From Cucumis sativus (Eukaryota; Streptophyta; Magnoliopsida; Cucurbitales; Cucurbitaceae): DNA of 64,000 bases. A model generated the notes under the pieces. It ran no database searches. It saw nothing but the letters and a program-made list of their open reading frames with translations, and was not told where the DNA came from. The DNA is taken from positions 12,090,001 through 12,154,000 of the forward strand of contig NC_026657.2 in the NCBI RefSeq assembly GCF_000004075.3, in the 5' to 3' direction. How positions within the stretch are numbered: the first letter of the stretch is position 1; every line of letters begins with the position of its first letter. Below are positions 22,664-37,010 of this stretch, piece by piece. The translations under genes and the position numbers were made by a program.

Positions 22664-25600
22664 AGCAAATGAAAAAGGTGTAAAAGGGTTGTGTAAGGGT
22701 CCCATATAAACAGTCATCATCCAATTTGGGCATAGCCACATCATCCTGTAGGATGTGAATTCAAAAATTTATCCGTTATTTAGGTTGCTAGGGAATGAAT
22801 CTATAAATAATTATTTAGATATTGTTTGATTATTATTTTGAATTCATAACCATTTCGTTTGTTTGTTTTTAATTTTTGAAAATCAAACTTATTTAATTTC
22901 TTCCATATTTGTATAACAATATCTTAAGTTTCAACTAAACTGGAGCAAGAAAAACAAAAGATTATCATTTAAAATAATTGAACGAAAATGTTTACATAGA
23001 ATTGTAGTAAAAGAGAATGGAGGGGTGTCATCCAATAATTAATGAAGAGAGAAAAGTGGGAAATAAAAGTTGAGAGAGTATCGAGAAAGCGAGAGAGAAT
23101 GAAGATAAAGTTCCAATAGCCGACAACATGAGGGTCCAAATAAAGCCAAAGAAATATCCTTTAATTTTCTTTTTTATCTTTATTTTAATATTGCAATGCA
23201 TGAACAAAGATATTTTTGTTTTGCATCAACTTTTCTTTTTTTATTATATTTTTTTAATTTATGCATGTACAAACACATTTCTTGTGCTACATATACAAAT
23301 CTTAACCACCATTATTTTGTGTTATTATTATATGGTTTTATTTTGATTTGGTTGATTATGAGAGGTTTTGTGGAGTTGAAGAGTTTTTCACGTTAGCTTT
23401 TTGTTTTAATATTACAATCTTTGCAAAATTTGATTTTATTCTTTAACCATTAGAATGTGTTTCAACTTTTAGTCTCTCTTTTAACGTCTTACCCAAAAAT
23501 GATGTGATGTTCTTAATTATCATTAATCCCCTTAGCAAAAGTATAATTTTGCTTCTAACACTATTATTATTATTATATGGTTGTGGTATTTGGAAATTAT
23601 ATATTATTAAATTAATCTCTCTTTCACGTAACTCCTCCCTCCTTTTCTTTCTTTTCTATTTTAACGTCCACAATTCTAACCTTCACTCTCTCCTCGTAAT
23701 TCTTTTTTATACGTCTAGTTTACTAATTATTTTATTTTTATTTTTAGTTTCTAAATTGATTGTTTTCAAATATAATAAAAGAAGTAAAAATATTTATAAA
23801 CAAAAAACTACATGAGAGACAACAATAGACCATCATCTACGTTTATCTCATGCACGCTACAATATTTAGCTCGAAGTGTACATATATTTAGTTGCATCTT
23901 TTTCTTCAAGTTAAGTCTATAAATAACATTTGTTCTATTTCTAAATTTATTGCTTTATTCTTTAGTAATTTTTGCCACTATTTAAGTCAAGGTTTGAAGA
24001 CTTAATAATAGTTTTAAAAGTTTATTTTATTTTAAATATTTTTTTACTTAATAAAAGTGTAAACCATTGAAAGAAGATGTGAGAAAATAAACTTAGATTT
24101 TAATGTATGAAAATCAAAATAGTTACCAAACAAGATCTTAGTTTTATTTTTGAAAATTAAATCTCTAAGAACTTGCTGCACGTCTCTAAACTGTTTTAAA
24201 AAATTAAACTAAAAAGAATATATATAGCTTTTTAAAAGTATACTGGATTTACTAGAATGCATCTAAAAATTCAACCAGGTGCGGCAAGAAATTTGTATAA
24301 AAATCCTTCATATAAGAAAAATAATCTTTCATAAATGATATATGTAAGTTAATTCATGAAGATTTGAATATGGTTTTTTAGAAATAGATAAAAGAGTTAA
24401 TGGTCATTACTTCTCAAATTGTGTTGCCACTCTCTTCTTCTTAATTTGCTTCTTCATCCCTCGACGCCCAATTCAATCTTCTAAATAATTTATATCATTT
24501 GTCAATACTTGCAACTTGATTTTGTAGCCAAATGCTACCTATATTTTATATATCTCAAAAGGAAAAAAAAGAAAAGAAATTTGAAGATATTATTTGAAGT
24601 TGCATTGGAAAGCTTTTTTTGGGGGGAGGGGGACATAAATGCAAGCAACTTGATCACATGAATTTGGGCCAGAAGTGAGAAATAATTTTGAAAGTGGCCC
24701 CTAATAAGACGCAGTTTGGTTATAATAAGCAGCTAAGTATGCAAAATTGTATGATCAAATCAACATATAGCTTTCAAGCAACTGGCCACAAAGGACCCAG
24801 TGGTCCGATACCATGTCTTTTTCATCTTATGCATTTTTCTTTTTCTTTTCTTTTCTAATTCTCACTTTTTATATATATATAAAAACAAAAAGTTGTTTTC
24901 TTGAATAATTATTTATAACTTATTTCCTTACATTCAACTTCACATTAAGTTACTACATTAATATGGTTAACGTAGTCATACTAATTGTTCTTGCTATATT
25001 TGTACAATTTAATAAATATGAATCTACTTTTTATGTTAAGGATGGTTTTAGACGAAAAGAGCTATAAAGTTTTAAAAAGTATAAATATAAAGGTAGAGTC
25101 GAGAAAAAATAGAATTAACCTAGTTTGTCAAGATGACTCGTAGAGACTTGCTAGGTCAAACTCATATATATGCATCTTTGTAATACAAATTTTATAAAAA
25201 TTTCAAATCCATTTACATTTAAAAGTATTTATATTAAAAAGTTTAACAATGTGTAAAAGTGAGTTTAACTTAGTAATAATTGACATAGTCTTTCATCCTA
25301 AGAATGTGAGAGATTTGAATCATTTAACCTTCAATTGTTATACTAAAAAAATGTTTAACATTGTATTTTAAAATACATAACAAAATCAAATCATTTGGCA
25401 CTAAGTGAACCAACCATTCTATATAGAAAATACGTAACTGTTTCTATTACGTTCCAGTGTTTCACCATGGTTTTTAAAGCAAATGGAAAGTGCTGTGACG
25501 TTATACATATGATTGGTGACCTCTCACGATTTTGAGCCATTGTCAAGCACGGAACAAAGTGATCACCACCATCATGTAAAATATATTTTAGAAACTAATG

Positions 25601-28600
25601 AGTATATAAATTTTTTATCATATTAAATTTGATCATACAATGGATTCTAAAAAGTATAATACAGTTTAATTTTGAGACTTGGAGTTGTGTTTTTATTTGG
25701 TGTGTGATCGAGATTTCAAAATATATCATACTTTAATCTTTGAAATTTGAAAAATAGTTTTAAATGTTTCTACGTTAAAATAACCAATTAACTAACTAAC
25801 AAATATATGATGTGACATTATTGTTGTGACAATTTTAAAACATAAATTGTCTACGCTCTTTTACCTCACTCGATTTAGTGACTTGTAACAAATATATAAA
25901 AATAGACTATTAATCAATATTGATTTTGTGTGAATATAAATGGTGATATTTTGTTATATTTTAAAATAGACATACTAAATAATATATATATATTTTTTTT
26001 GGGTATAATTAGAATTGTTTTATAAGCATTTAAAGTGGTAGCAAACTTGTTTTTATAATAATGTTTTAGTGGATGTTATTAAGAAGAGCTAATGAGAAAG
26101 AAGAAAAATAGAATGGTTAATTAGGTGGATAAATAATAATCCGGAAATGCAATGGGATATTATATTATTTATTATTAAAGGAAAAGTATTTGAGAAAGGG
26201 AGCTTTCCACGTAGTCAATTGTGGGTCCGAAATGACAAAGTTTTTGTTCACTTTTGGTGGGACCCTGACCGACGTGGAACCAATCAGTTTCTAAACATAT
26301 TCTAACCGTTTCCAACTTTGCTTCTTACGACTAGTTTCCTTCAAACTATTTTTAAATATAGATTAATCAAGTCTATTTTGTACAACATTTTAAATATATT
26401 CATATTTAAAATTCATGGATGTTCAAATTTAAAATACACAATTACATTTTGGTGCACAATTAATATAATCCAAGACAGTGTTATGAAATAGATGGTGTAT
26501 ATCAAACACCCTATAATGTGAATAAAAGCTATTGATGAAATATTACTATCAAACAATATAGATAAAAATCGTCGTTAGAGATTTGGACACCGTCATTGAT
26601 ATATCCTATTTGTGACAGAAATAGCACATGTATAATCACACATTTTATTTCCTAACACCTAACTCTTCTAATCAATACACAGTTTATGTAATAATAAGGT
26701 TGATCATCATAAATAAAACGTTAACACTCCATTGTGTTTGATTCAACATTCATCAAATGTTAGGTAAACCAAACCATCTTAATTAAGATTGATTTTTGGA
26801 TTGTTATATATTTTAAGATATTATCATTTTATTTTAACAAATACAGAATTGGTCTAAGAGGTCTAATCAACATCATTGAAATAATTATAAAATGAGAAAA
26901 AAGGTTTTTTTAAATAATAAAATAAATGATGCATGGATAAAAGTCTATTGTCGATAAGATATGAAAAAATCTGGTATATTTTGTAAATATTTTTAACACT
27001 TTTATCATTTATAGTAATTTCTCTTTAGAAAAAAATCGTTTTTATTTAAGCTTTTTTTACGAATACTATTTAAAATATACTTTCAAAACTTATTTTGAGG
27101 AGTTATCAAACACTTCAAACTTTTTTCTTTTAAATGACTTTTTTTTAAAACAATATACTTAAAAATATATTCTAAACACATTTATAACTATTTATCTTGT
27201 ACAATTTTCAAACTACATTTTAAAGTCTAAATGGTACCATTAATCATATTTTCAATTTAATAATTATTGGTATGGTATTGAACTTTCGGTTGAGGTTGCC
27301 ATTACAAATTAAAGATATTTATATTTAAGATCAATACTTTATATATATCTATATCCATACATTAGAAGATTTTCTAAATAGTTTATGTTTGTTTTGTTCA
27401 GAGATAGTTTTATTTATGTTTAGATCTCATAATATATGTTAATGTATATTTTGTAATTTAGGCTAATTATATTACATAACATTCCTTATTTAATTTGAAT
27501 AATTTAGCTATTTATGTAACAATTGATATGATTGTAAAATATAGAATATTTATGAATAAAGAATATTTCCATAATATATAATTGATTATTTAAGAGTTTC
27601 TTGGTGGTTTTTTTTTTTTAAAATTTGGAGTTGCAGCTAAGAGTGAGACCATCCCTTAGTGAAAAGACTAATATAATAACTATTTTTTTATTGGATGATT
27701 TGAGATGGTATATAGCAGATTGGTTCCAAGAGGTTACATACCATAGAGGAAACAATATTGATTTTTTTAATTATTCCCTAACTCTTAATTTTCAAAATTG
27801 TATAATTGAGAGTTTGAGAATGCAATTGTTATTATCACTGGATAATTCAGTAATGATTTTATAATTTGTTGATATCTTTACTATCACTTTCACCCACGTA
27901 ATAGCTAAATTCTAAACACCAAAACTACCTACTTTAATTTTGAAAACAACTATTAAAATAATAAAACAATCAAAATCAACCTATATATGTTTATAATTAA
28001 GCTTAATTTTTAAAAAGAAAAACAAAAAAAACCAACAGGGTCTTATTACTTTTTCTTTTTGACAATTGATTAGTTCCACTAATTAAAAAGATATTTTTGC
28101 AAATATTGCAACAAATTTCTTTTAACATTTAGCAACAAAGATATGTGGTAGTAAAAAGATATGGAAATCTACCATAATTTACATTAGAAGTGACCTTTTA
28201 ACTCTTTATAATTCATTGTATAAAGAAATTAAATATTATCTAATTTTTATTTCAATATTAATATAATTATTCCTTTATTTATTTAATAAGTAGTTAAAGT
28301 AGTTGATGGGATTTTTTTTTTCTTTTTAATTTCTTTAAACTGATCAAAACTGAAATAACTATTTTAATTTCAAACAATAATGAGAGTCGTAGTATTTTTT
28401 TTTTTAATTTTAAAAAATGGAATATTAGGAGTAACACAATAGCATTGTTTAAATTTTAGGGCTAACATGTCACATGCATTTATAGTCTTATACCCAAGTG
28501 GAAATAATTTCTCAACGTGAAATGAAGAAACTTAAGTATATATTAATGAATTAAAATAGAAATCCATACAATATTATTGGTGTGTGACAGATTTTCTTAG

Positions 28601-31600
28601 ATGGACACAAAAGCATTTAAGTTTATATCACATCTGTGGCAATTATAAATTAATTATTTTAGGTTGCAAAAAAATTCCACTTAACTCTTTATATATATAT
28701 AATATATATTCATAATCAAACCCCATGTGCGCTGCTGAACCAAAGAAAACACCACTTGAAAATATCACCTTTAATAATATCTAGCTATGCTATACATTTA
28801 TATACATAAATTTATTTTTCATAGGGTCTAGATTTATATTTTCAGACAAGTTTATTTTTCCTATTCCCCCACCACCTTTTATTTTAGTTTAATATATTAT
28901 TAAACTTTATGTAGTCTATATATAAATATATATCTACTACATTATGATCTACATTTCCATCATTTTCCTTTTTCTTACGAAACTGTTAAAAGATTTATTT
29001 TAGCAATCATGTAGTTGCCAGTAATTCATTTTCCTACATACCCATGCATGCATTTACATTCTTTAAAAATATTAAAAATAAGAGAACGAGTTTAAATTTT
29101 ATTTTGATTCTAAACCTAAACCTAAACATAATTAGTTGTTGTTTTAAATATGTCAATTATCTTTTGGACGGTTAAATTTCTCTCTTTTTTTTTTTTTTTT
29201 TTAGTCTTTTTGTTGGTTATAATTATTCTATATTGGATTTAAAACTAGGTGAAATTAAGGAATTGTATGATTTAAAAAAGTTTTTATCTTTTAACTTTTT
29301 TTTAAATTTTGTCGAGATTAATTCTGAAAAAAAATGTCACTTTTATTTATCGTGCATCCAAATCATATATATTTTTTTTCTACCTTTTTTTCTCGGAATC
29401 TTTGGCAGGATGAAAAAGATGGAGATTGTTTGTAATTATCCAAAATTTAACTTCTTTTTCAAACACAAACCACACACAATGACCACCTTAAGATCTTATC
29501 TTATTTTCTTCACTAAATTAACGCACAATTACGTGAGGAGGAAGCAATGAAATTTATAATTTGATTTGGAAACTTCTGCTTAATTCTTTGACACTAATTA
29601 ATACAAAATAAATTGTGTTTTTAGTGAAAAAAGAAGTCAGGGGTTAAACTTACCAATGTTAAAATTTAGAGATGAAATAAAAACAATCTGAAATGGGAAA
29701 AGTAAAACTATAATAACCAAATTAAAAGGAAAACTGAAAGTTAGGAAGTGATTTGGGAAGCGTCAAATTGTGATAAGTGAATGAGGAAAGTAGCGTTGGA
29801 AGAGCAATTAAGGGAACGAACCGTTACCGTACAGGTTAACTTGATGTAGAAGAGGAGCGTGAGATCAGCAGCGTTTCACGTGTTGTAAAGTGCACGTGAC
29901 ATGTGTGTGATACCCTAAATTATCGGGGGACTCTTTGACTTTTCAACGCCCTCTAGGCCACATGCTTTTTCCCTAGACCTGCACGTCTCAGATTCCTTCA
30001 ACTTTAATTTCTTTTCTTTTTCCTCCAAACTTTACCTACGACTTTGTTTAGGAGGATCTTGTTTTTGTAATTATTGTAATTTGATTAGTTTTCAATTTCC
30101 ATAATATTATAGAATTGAACTAATTTTTACTATTTCTATGTGGCAGGATATATTTTCTTTTAGTAAATTTATTATTTCTTCTCAAGTAATCTGTTGCTAA
30201 AAAAATAAGAGAACGAACCAAACAATCTATAATATATATATATATATATAGATATCATTCAGTTTTTTAATTCTTTTTAAAATATAATTTGTTTTCAATA
30301 TATCAATACTTTTTTAACTCTCATTCTTTTAGTAAATTTTAAACAAGACTCCACTTTTACAACATTTAAAGAAACCAAATCAAATTTGATGTAGAAGAAA
30401 AGGAAAAGAAAACATGTTTGATAAAAACAATTGTCAAGTTCAGGTGATACCCATGATCATTTGGAAATTGATTGAATTGAATTAGAAGTAAGCTATATTG
30501 AAAAGGGAAAAAAAAAAACTCTTATTATAATTATATATCATCTTTAATCAATTAGGATGTTGAATGAGTTTGTTTAGTGGCTTGTAATAGTGAGATGGTT
30601 TTTGAGTTTCACTTTCAGTTTCTGATTTCATCTTTTATACTATTTTAAATTTCAATTCTTGTTCAAACTTCTTAAAAGTTTTCTACTCCAAATGTAGTTT
30701 TGAAACAGAAACATTTTGTACTTAAAAACTTCATGGCACCATTAAGACAACATGTAGTATGAAATAAACAAAACAAATATACAAAAGTTTAAGTATGAAA
30801 TTTAGCGAATATCAAGCTAAACACATCTTACAATATCGAGTTCACATTGATTTGGAAGAGTTGACCAATCTAATAATTTAGTATTCTAAGAATCTCTAAA
30901 ATAGAAAAACGAAATTTGAGGTTTGTTCCTTTGATTGCTTTAAAGAGATATAGAAGGAGAAGGGCAGCATATTTATCGGCATATTTTCCTCTAAATATAT
31001 TATATTTCATAAGAAAAATATTTATATTGCTTTTCTTCTTCTTCTTCTTTTTTTTTTTTTTTCTGTTCAGCATGGATAATTATTACTACTTAATTAGGGT
31101 TGAAATTAATTAATTATTACTCCACTCTTTAGTTTTTGACATAATATATAATGGTTACAATTCAAACGTATGGAATTGACTCATTTAAAAGTGATGTATA
31201 ATACAGCAGTTATAATTTGTATGTATAGAGTTTTGTTGGCATGGCATGAACATTAGAACTTAACATTTTAAATATAGATTCATTAAACATCATATATATG
31301 TAAACTCATTTAGTCAAGAAATGGGTTAAACTAAACATATGTATTCCTTTTTTCATGTTTAAATTTATATGTTAATTAATGTTTCCATGACAATATAAAT
31401 ATAAGAACATTCACGAACCTATTTCTTGAAATATCAGACCAAAGATAATGCATCTTTTAAAACCATGTATGGGGACATGTACAATATCATAAACATATGA
31501 AGAAAAAAAAAAGACCCGTGTCTTTTACGAACCTTTACTTGCAAACCATTCAAAAATTAAGTACTTAATTAGGATATGATTACTTCAAAGTTGATTGCTA

Positions 31601-31968
31601 GAGTATTTAAAATTATATATGTTAAAGCATTTTGCATTATAAATAATATTATTAACTAATTTAAGTTTATTATTTTGTTGGTAAAATGTCATTTAAGTAG
31701 GTAGTTTTTAGATGTGTTTTTCATTCTAATTCTCATTACACCCTAATTTGAAAATCACAATTATTTATCTTCTCTAATTTTTCTTGGAATGATTGTCACT
31801 TCTCAATAAAAACTTTGATTGATGTTAGTTAACTTTTAGAATTTGCATATTTTTAATAACCAATTGACACAAATTCGTTGTTAATCATTTTAAACGTATA
31901 AAATCTTGCATATCAAATTATGACTTTGAATAATTATTTTTTAAAACATTTGACACACTTTTCGGGGC
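22664..31968. other. Long AT-rich intergenic region
   Basis: About 9.3 kb with no gene I can support; open frames at 23128-23396, 23504-23815, 27625-27864 and 29233-29550 are low-complexity. Stretches at 23035-23140, 26185-26325 and 28124-28200 resemble DNA upstream of PMEI copy 1. A GC-richer patch at 29760-30000 holds two G-boxes. An (AT)n tract lies at 30232-30250 and a (TTC)n/T tract at about 31031-31062. Confidence 0.55.
29877..29898. promoter_or_regulatory. Paired G-boxes (CACGTG)
   Basis: CACGTG occurs at 29877-29882 and 29893-29898, 16 bp apart, in the only GC-richer patch of this intergenic region. G-boxes bind bZIP/bHLH factors. The nearest downstream gene on + is the PMEI at 32044, 2.1 kb away, so the target is unclear. 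Confidence 0.35.
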
Positions 31969-31976
31969 TATAAATA
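31969..31976 (+). promoter_or_regulatory. TATA box of intron-containing PMEI gene
   Basis: TATAAATA 68 bp upstream of the ATG at 32044, preceded by a short GC patch (TTCGGGGC). Confidence 0.65.
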
Positions 31977-32043
31977 TTGTAAAAATCTCTCTTTATTTTC
32001 ATTATTATAACAAAGACAACCTCAATAGATTCTTGAGAGAGAA

Positions 32044-33424
32044 ATGGAATCTCAAATCCTAAAATCCTCACTAACCCTTTTGATCTTCTTCTTCATTATT
32101 TTAACTACATTCACCCCCTCCGCCGTGTCTTCTTCTTCCTCCACTGTCCGGCCGGTACAACCACACATCAGAAAGGCGTGCAAGCCAACGCCATATCCTC
32201 GCCTTTGCGAGACTGCACTTTCCTTATACGCTTCACAAACCAAAAGAAACCAGCAAGAACTATGCAGGGCGGCCATGGTTTCTTCTCTCAAAGCTGCACA
32301 AAACGCCACCTCCATCATCTCCAAGCTCTCCCGTCGGAAGATGTCAGCCTACGAAGCCGAAGTCATCGGTGATTGTATCGATAATCTCAAGGACTCTGTT
32401 GACGAGCTCCGTCGGGCATCAACTGCCATCAAAAGCTTGAGTCGTTCTAAGGATGTGGATTTTCAGGTTTTCAATAACTACTTAATAATCTCATATATAA
32501 CGTCTTAATCTCGTTTTCACTTTAGGTTTAAAACAAAATCATTCTTCATTCTCAATTTTTATGATACTAACAATTCATTTTCTAAACTTCATACCACTAT
32601 ATTTCATATTATTTTAAATTTATAATATAGTTTAGTACCTTAAACTTTAAAAACCAAACGATTTGTTTCCATATATATAATGTCACAATTAGTAATATGT
32701 AATGACATATTTTTTTTAGCTTATAAATAAATTTATTTTTTTTATTAATTTATCATCAACATTGCAAGAAGTTTTATTAAAGCATATTAATAGTGCAAAT
32801 CTTAATCTACATTTAAGATTTATATTTTATTAAAGTTGAAAAAAGTAAAATCGTTGTAAATTTGAAAATATAGAAATTAATTTGTTCTTTTAACGAAAGT
32901 TGGGCCTCTAAATGTTATTTTTCTACATAATGTATATGAGTGAAATTTAAAGTTATGGTTAAAAAATAAAAATAATAAATCGTAATGGATAGACATCGAC
33001 ATGTATTATTTAAAAAAACCATGAAAATCAAAATAACTTTAAAAAAAAATTACAAATAAGTATTATATGTATTTGAAAGCTTTCAAATAAAGTTAAGAAG
33101 TTTTACTGTTATTAAGACTATGTTTGCATAATATGATATGGTCTAGCTCATTCAAATAATGTTACTTTTTAATCCTAAAATTAGGTTAAGTAACGTTAAC
33201 ATACAATCTCTTATTCATATATTTGTAATGTGTAGTTGAATAGTATAAAGACATGGATGAGTGCAGCACAGACCGACGTTATAACATGCACGGATGGATT
33301 GAGCGGGGGCTCCGGGTGGAAGGTGAGCAAGATGTTGAAGAAAGATGTGAAGAATTGTAGCATAAATGTGGTAAGGCAGATTAGTAATGCCTTATTTCTC
33401 ATCAACAACTTTAACTACAAATGA
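32044..33424 (+). CDS. PMEI-domain protein with one intron and two extra cysteines
   Basis: Exons 32044-32466 and 33236-33424 join in phase 0 (GATTTTCAG|gttttc ... tgtgtag|TTGAATAG) to give 203 aa. A signal peptide spans about residues 1-29. The family cysteines are at 46, 55, 111 and 159 (KACKPTPYPRLC, GDCIDNL, ITCTDG), with the helix motif IKTWMSAAQTD. Two further cysteines (74 and 182) sit near where the free fifth cysteine occurs in some PMEIs and could form a third bridge. It is the only one of the four inhibitor genes here with an intron (769 nt, AT-rich). If the intron is retained, translation ends 13 codons into it and loses the last helices. Its partner (pectinesterase or invertase) cannot be told from sequence. 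Confidence 0.9.
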
Positions 33425-36400
33425 AACTCAATCGACACCCTTGTAGTTCCAGCTTCCATTTCAAAGTATAATATATATATATGGCTTCAATTTTGTGTGT
33501 TATTTGTTCATGTGAATTCTTTCTATAATTTTTCAATGTCTATGTTTAATTTTTCCTTTTTTCTTCTTTATATATATATATATAGTACATACTATTTTGG
33601 TTATACATAATTACAATTTTAGTTCATATATAAAATTGATTTAGCCTCAAGATAATCATACATATAATTTTGAATATATAAACCTTATTTGACAATTTTA
33701 TATTAGTGGGTTGATCTGGAATACTTTGGAAAGTCATATATATCATATCAATTTTTTAAATTGTATATTAATTTGTGTCAGTTTTGATATTTTTATTTAA
33801 AAAAAGTAGAAGATGAGTACGAACCTTTTAAAGTGCATGAGAACTGAATTAAAAGTAAGATTAAAGTATCATACATCTTCAATTACGTTTGTTTACGTTA
33901 CAATTTTGAGTTAGTTTAGGAAATTTTCATTTTTGTCCCATTAAGTCCAAAATTAAGTTTATCATTCCAACATAGATAAAATTATTAAATTATTGATATA
34001 ATTTATCCAATTAAACTTTTCAATTAATATTCGATAACTTAAATAGAACTCTTATAATATCCTATACTTTTAATTAATAATAATTTTCATTTATTTAATT
34101 TGTTTTATCTATAAATTTAAAAATTTGAATCTAGAAGTGAGGTTAGAAAATTTTTTTAATGCAACAGGACCTTCAAAATTTTCATGTCATATAGAAAAAT
34201 TTCATATTCAATGAAGGATAGATATTGATATTATTGTTTACTTGTATTTCATGCTTATATTGATATATTGCACCCACTACTAAATTATATAAAAAAAAAC
34301 ACATTCTAAGTGAGTGGTGAGTAGAGAGTGGAGAGTGATCAATCTAATTGCATTTTTAAATTACTTTTATAGTTATTGTTGTCCTATTATTAGTTGTATT
34401 GTTATGGTATGAAAAATATGAATATAGCACAATTGTTATTATTGTTATATCCTTATTGACAAATTCATATAACTCGATTGAATTCTATTACAATTATACG
34501 AATTTACGTTATTACGATCAATAATCGTGGCCTAAACTTACATTTTTAGAGCTTGAAAATGAAAATGGAAAACAAGTGCATAAAGAGGAAAAAGGGGAAA
34601 CTGAGAAAAGAAGAGTGGTACATACAAATTATATTCCTTACATTGAGGTCTATACCAACAAAAATGTGATGTTTATTTTTTGTAATCATTTATTAGGGAG
34701 TAAGCTAACAGCAATTTGATTGCGATTGTAGACTTCAATTTTGAAGTAATCTATTCTCCTTCCTCATCCATTCAATTACAATTAACTTTTCATTGCATGC
34801 CTACCTATATTATCAATCAAATCAATTAGGTAACTTAAATATTCCATCTCATTACATTTATCGATTTTTTAAATTTAAAATTATGTAAATGTATCTTTGA
34901 ATCAAGTGTGTTAAAATATACTTAAACATGTATTTTTAAAAACAACAAATGTGACAAAATGGGTTTACAATAAGCAATGATTAAAACACATCACAATCAC
35001 AATAATGGAAAGGAAGAGTATGGTGGGCAGTTAATTGTTTTCTCACTAAACCATGTTTACAATATACCTTATTATATTGGAAAACTTGATTAAAAAGAAA
35101 AATGCAAAGTTATAAATACAAGTCTGCGTGACATTCTTTTTTGCTTTGTCAAGAAAGAAAAGAGAGGGTATGAAAATAGGATTTCCAAATATCTCTAATT
35201 CATATTATATATATATATATTGAAAGATTGTAAAAAGATGAATAATTAAAGAAATGAAGAAAATGGATGGACAGCTTTTTATCTATTCATGGTATCATAA
35301 TTCAGTCTCACATGCTGCTGTGTTTCATGTTTATCCTTTTGGACTTTTCCATTCATTTTCTTTATATATACACACACACACACACACATACATATATATT
35401 TGTTTTAATTTTAATTGTTGTATATGTGTAGTCCTTCAATCAAGGAAGGGAGAGGGCCTACATTGCTGTCCTCCTGTTGGAGTTTTTAATTTTTCCTCCA
35501 TTTTTCAAAGATCATAGAGTCCAAAACAATATTTTTCTGAGGAAAAAAACAATAATAGTAACTGTCTTTAAAGAAAAAAAAATCCAAAATATTAATATTT
35601 GAGATAGCTTTGTATTATATTTTGACAATAATGGCATAAAACAAATTGTCAAATTGAGCTATTATTATTACTATTGTTCTCTAGAAAGAAAGAAAAAAAA
35701 AACTAATACAAAACAATAGATGATTTAAATTAACAAGTAATCTTCATTTTCCTTTACTTTTGTGAATCTTGTTTTGTAAGGTCTAATCATAGTGTAATTT
35801 TGGGACAAATTAATTTATAATGGTTGGTTTGGTCAAAATTCACAAGGATTCTTTAGATATACACTAACTTTTAAAAAAAGTGTAAAAAACAAAATCTTCT
35901 TTTTATGTTTGCACTGGTATAAGTGCCTTTGGCCTCACATCACAATGCTTATCATTTTTATTGGCACACCAAAACTTTGCACTACCATGGTGGTGGTGTA
36001 ATTAAAAGAAACCCACTTCCATAAAAGGATGTTTTTAATCCCCAATCTTTTTTACTTTATCATTTAATTTCTCTATCTTTACCATTTTTATTTTTCATTT
36101 TAACATTTATATATTAAAAAAATTAAGATTAATTGGCACCTCCTTTGTTTCCATCTTTTTGTCACTCATTTTATATACCGCATTGAAGTTTTTTAACGTG
36201 AAAACTATAGTTGAACTAATGAATAATTAATACGAAATTAACACACAAGTTTTTAACAACATTTAAAACATGTATGACACAATGAGTTATTAGCTCATAT
36301 GAGCTTAGAGAAAATTTCTAGCACTACTAAATTGTAGAAAAAATTTCATACTTCCTTCGTGTATTATTTACCACAATAGTACCATTTAAGAAATAAATTG

Positions 36401-37010
36401 ACCGAGTTCTTAAACTATTGTGGAGCCTACGACTAACTATAAACCATCAATTTATGGACTTATTAAATTCATGCATCAAGAGTGAACAACTTAAACTTCT
36501 CTTTGCTTTAGACATCAATCACCAAAGTTAGATAAACATGCCAATAGGGGTTTGGCTCAACCAAGTATAATAGATTTCGGTTTGATATTCACAGTAACAA
36601 AAAGTCAAGAAACCTAAATTTGTAAATTCTTCACTAGAGGTTGGATTGGAAGGAAATTTTGTGGTCATCATCCTATTTATTTTTTAGAAAACATTAAAAA
36701 TATGCACAATAACAATCAAAGAAGGAAAAAATAAACGTAGAAGATTAGAAGTTATATAATATATGTATATATATGGATACTTGAAAGCTTGTATTACAAT
36801 TACAAAGAAGATAGGCAAAAACAGAGAAAGCACTATTAATCGTTACGGTTGCATTTCCCACATCAAAACACTAAAAAGAAAAAATAACGAAAAAAAAAAC
36901 TCTCTTAATATACATCAAAAACCCAAAACAGATTCATCTAATTCATCTCCAATTTGTTCACCACAAGCGCAGAAACAGAGTAGAAATTGGAAGAACCTGA
37001 AATCACAGCT
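33425..37010. other. Intergenic between convergent PMEI genes
   Basis: AT-rich 3' flanks of the genes at 32044 (+) and 37011 (-). Contains (AT)n tracts (for example around 33573-33584 and 35206-35220) and an (AC)n run at 35370-35388. No gene seen. Confidence 0.6.
35370..35388. repeat. (AC)n microsatellite
   Basis: A run of about nine AC dinucleotides flanked by short AT runs. It creates the spurious IHTHTHTYIY translation of the overlapping open frame. Confidence 0.9.

Noticed and set aside
22568-22744. 59-aa N-terminal extension of PMEI copy 2
   Set aside because: It spans the TATA box, has no counterpart in copy 1, and would bury the signal peptide.
29233-29550. 105-aa plus-strand ORF
   Set aside because: Phe/Lys/Asn-rich translation of AT-rich DNA with no signal peptide, domain or promoter; probably chance.
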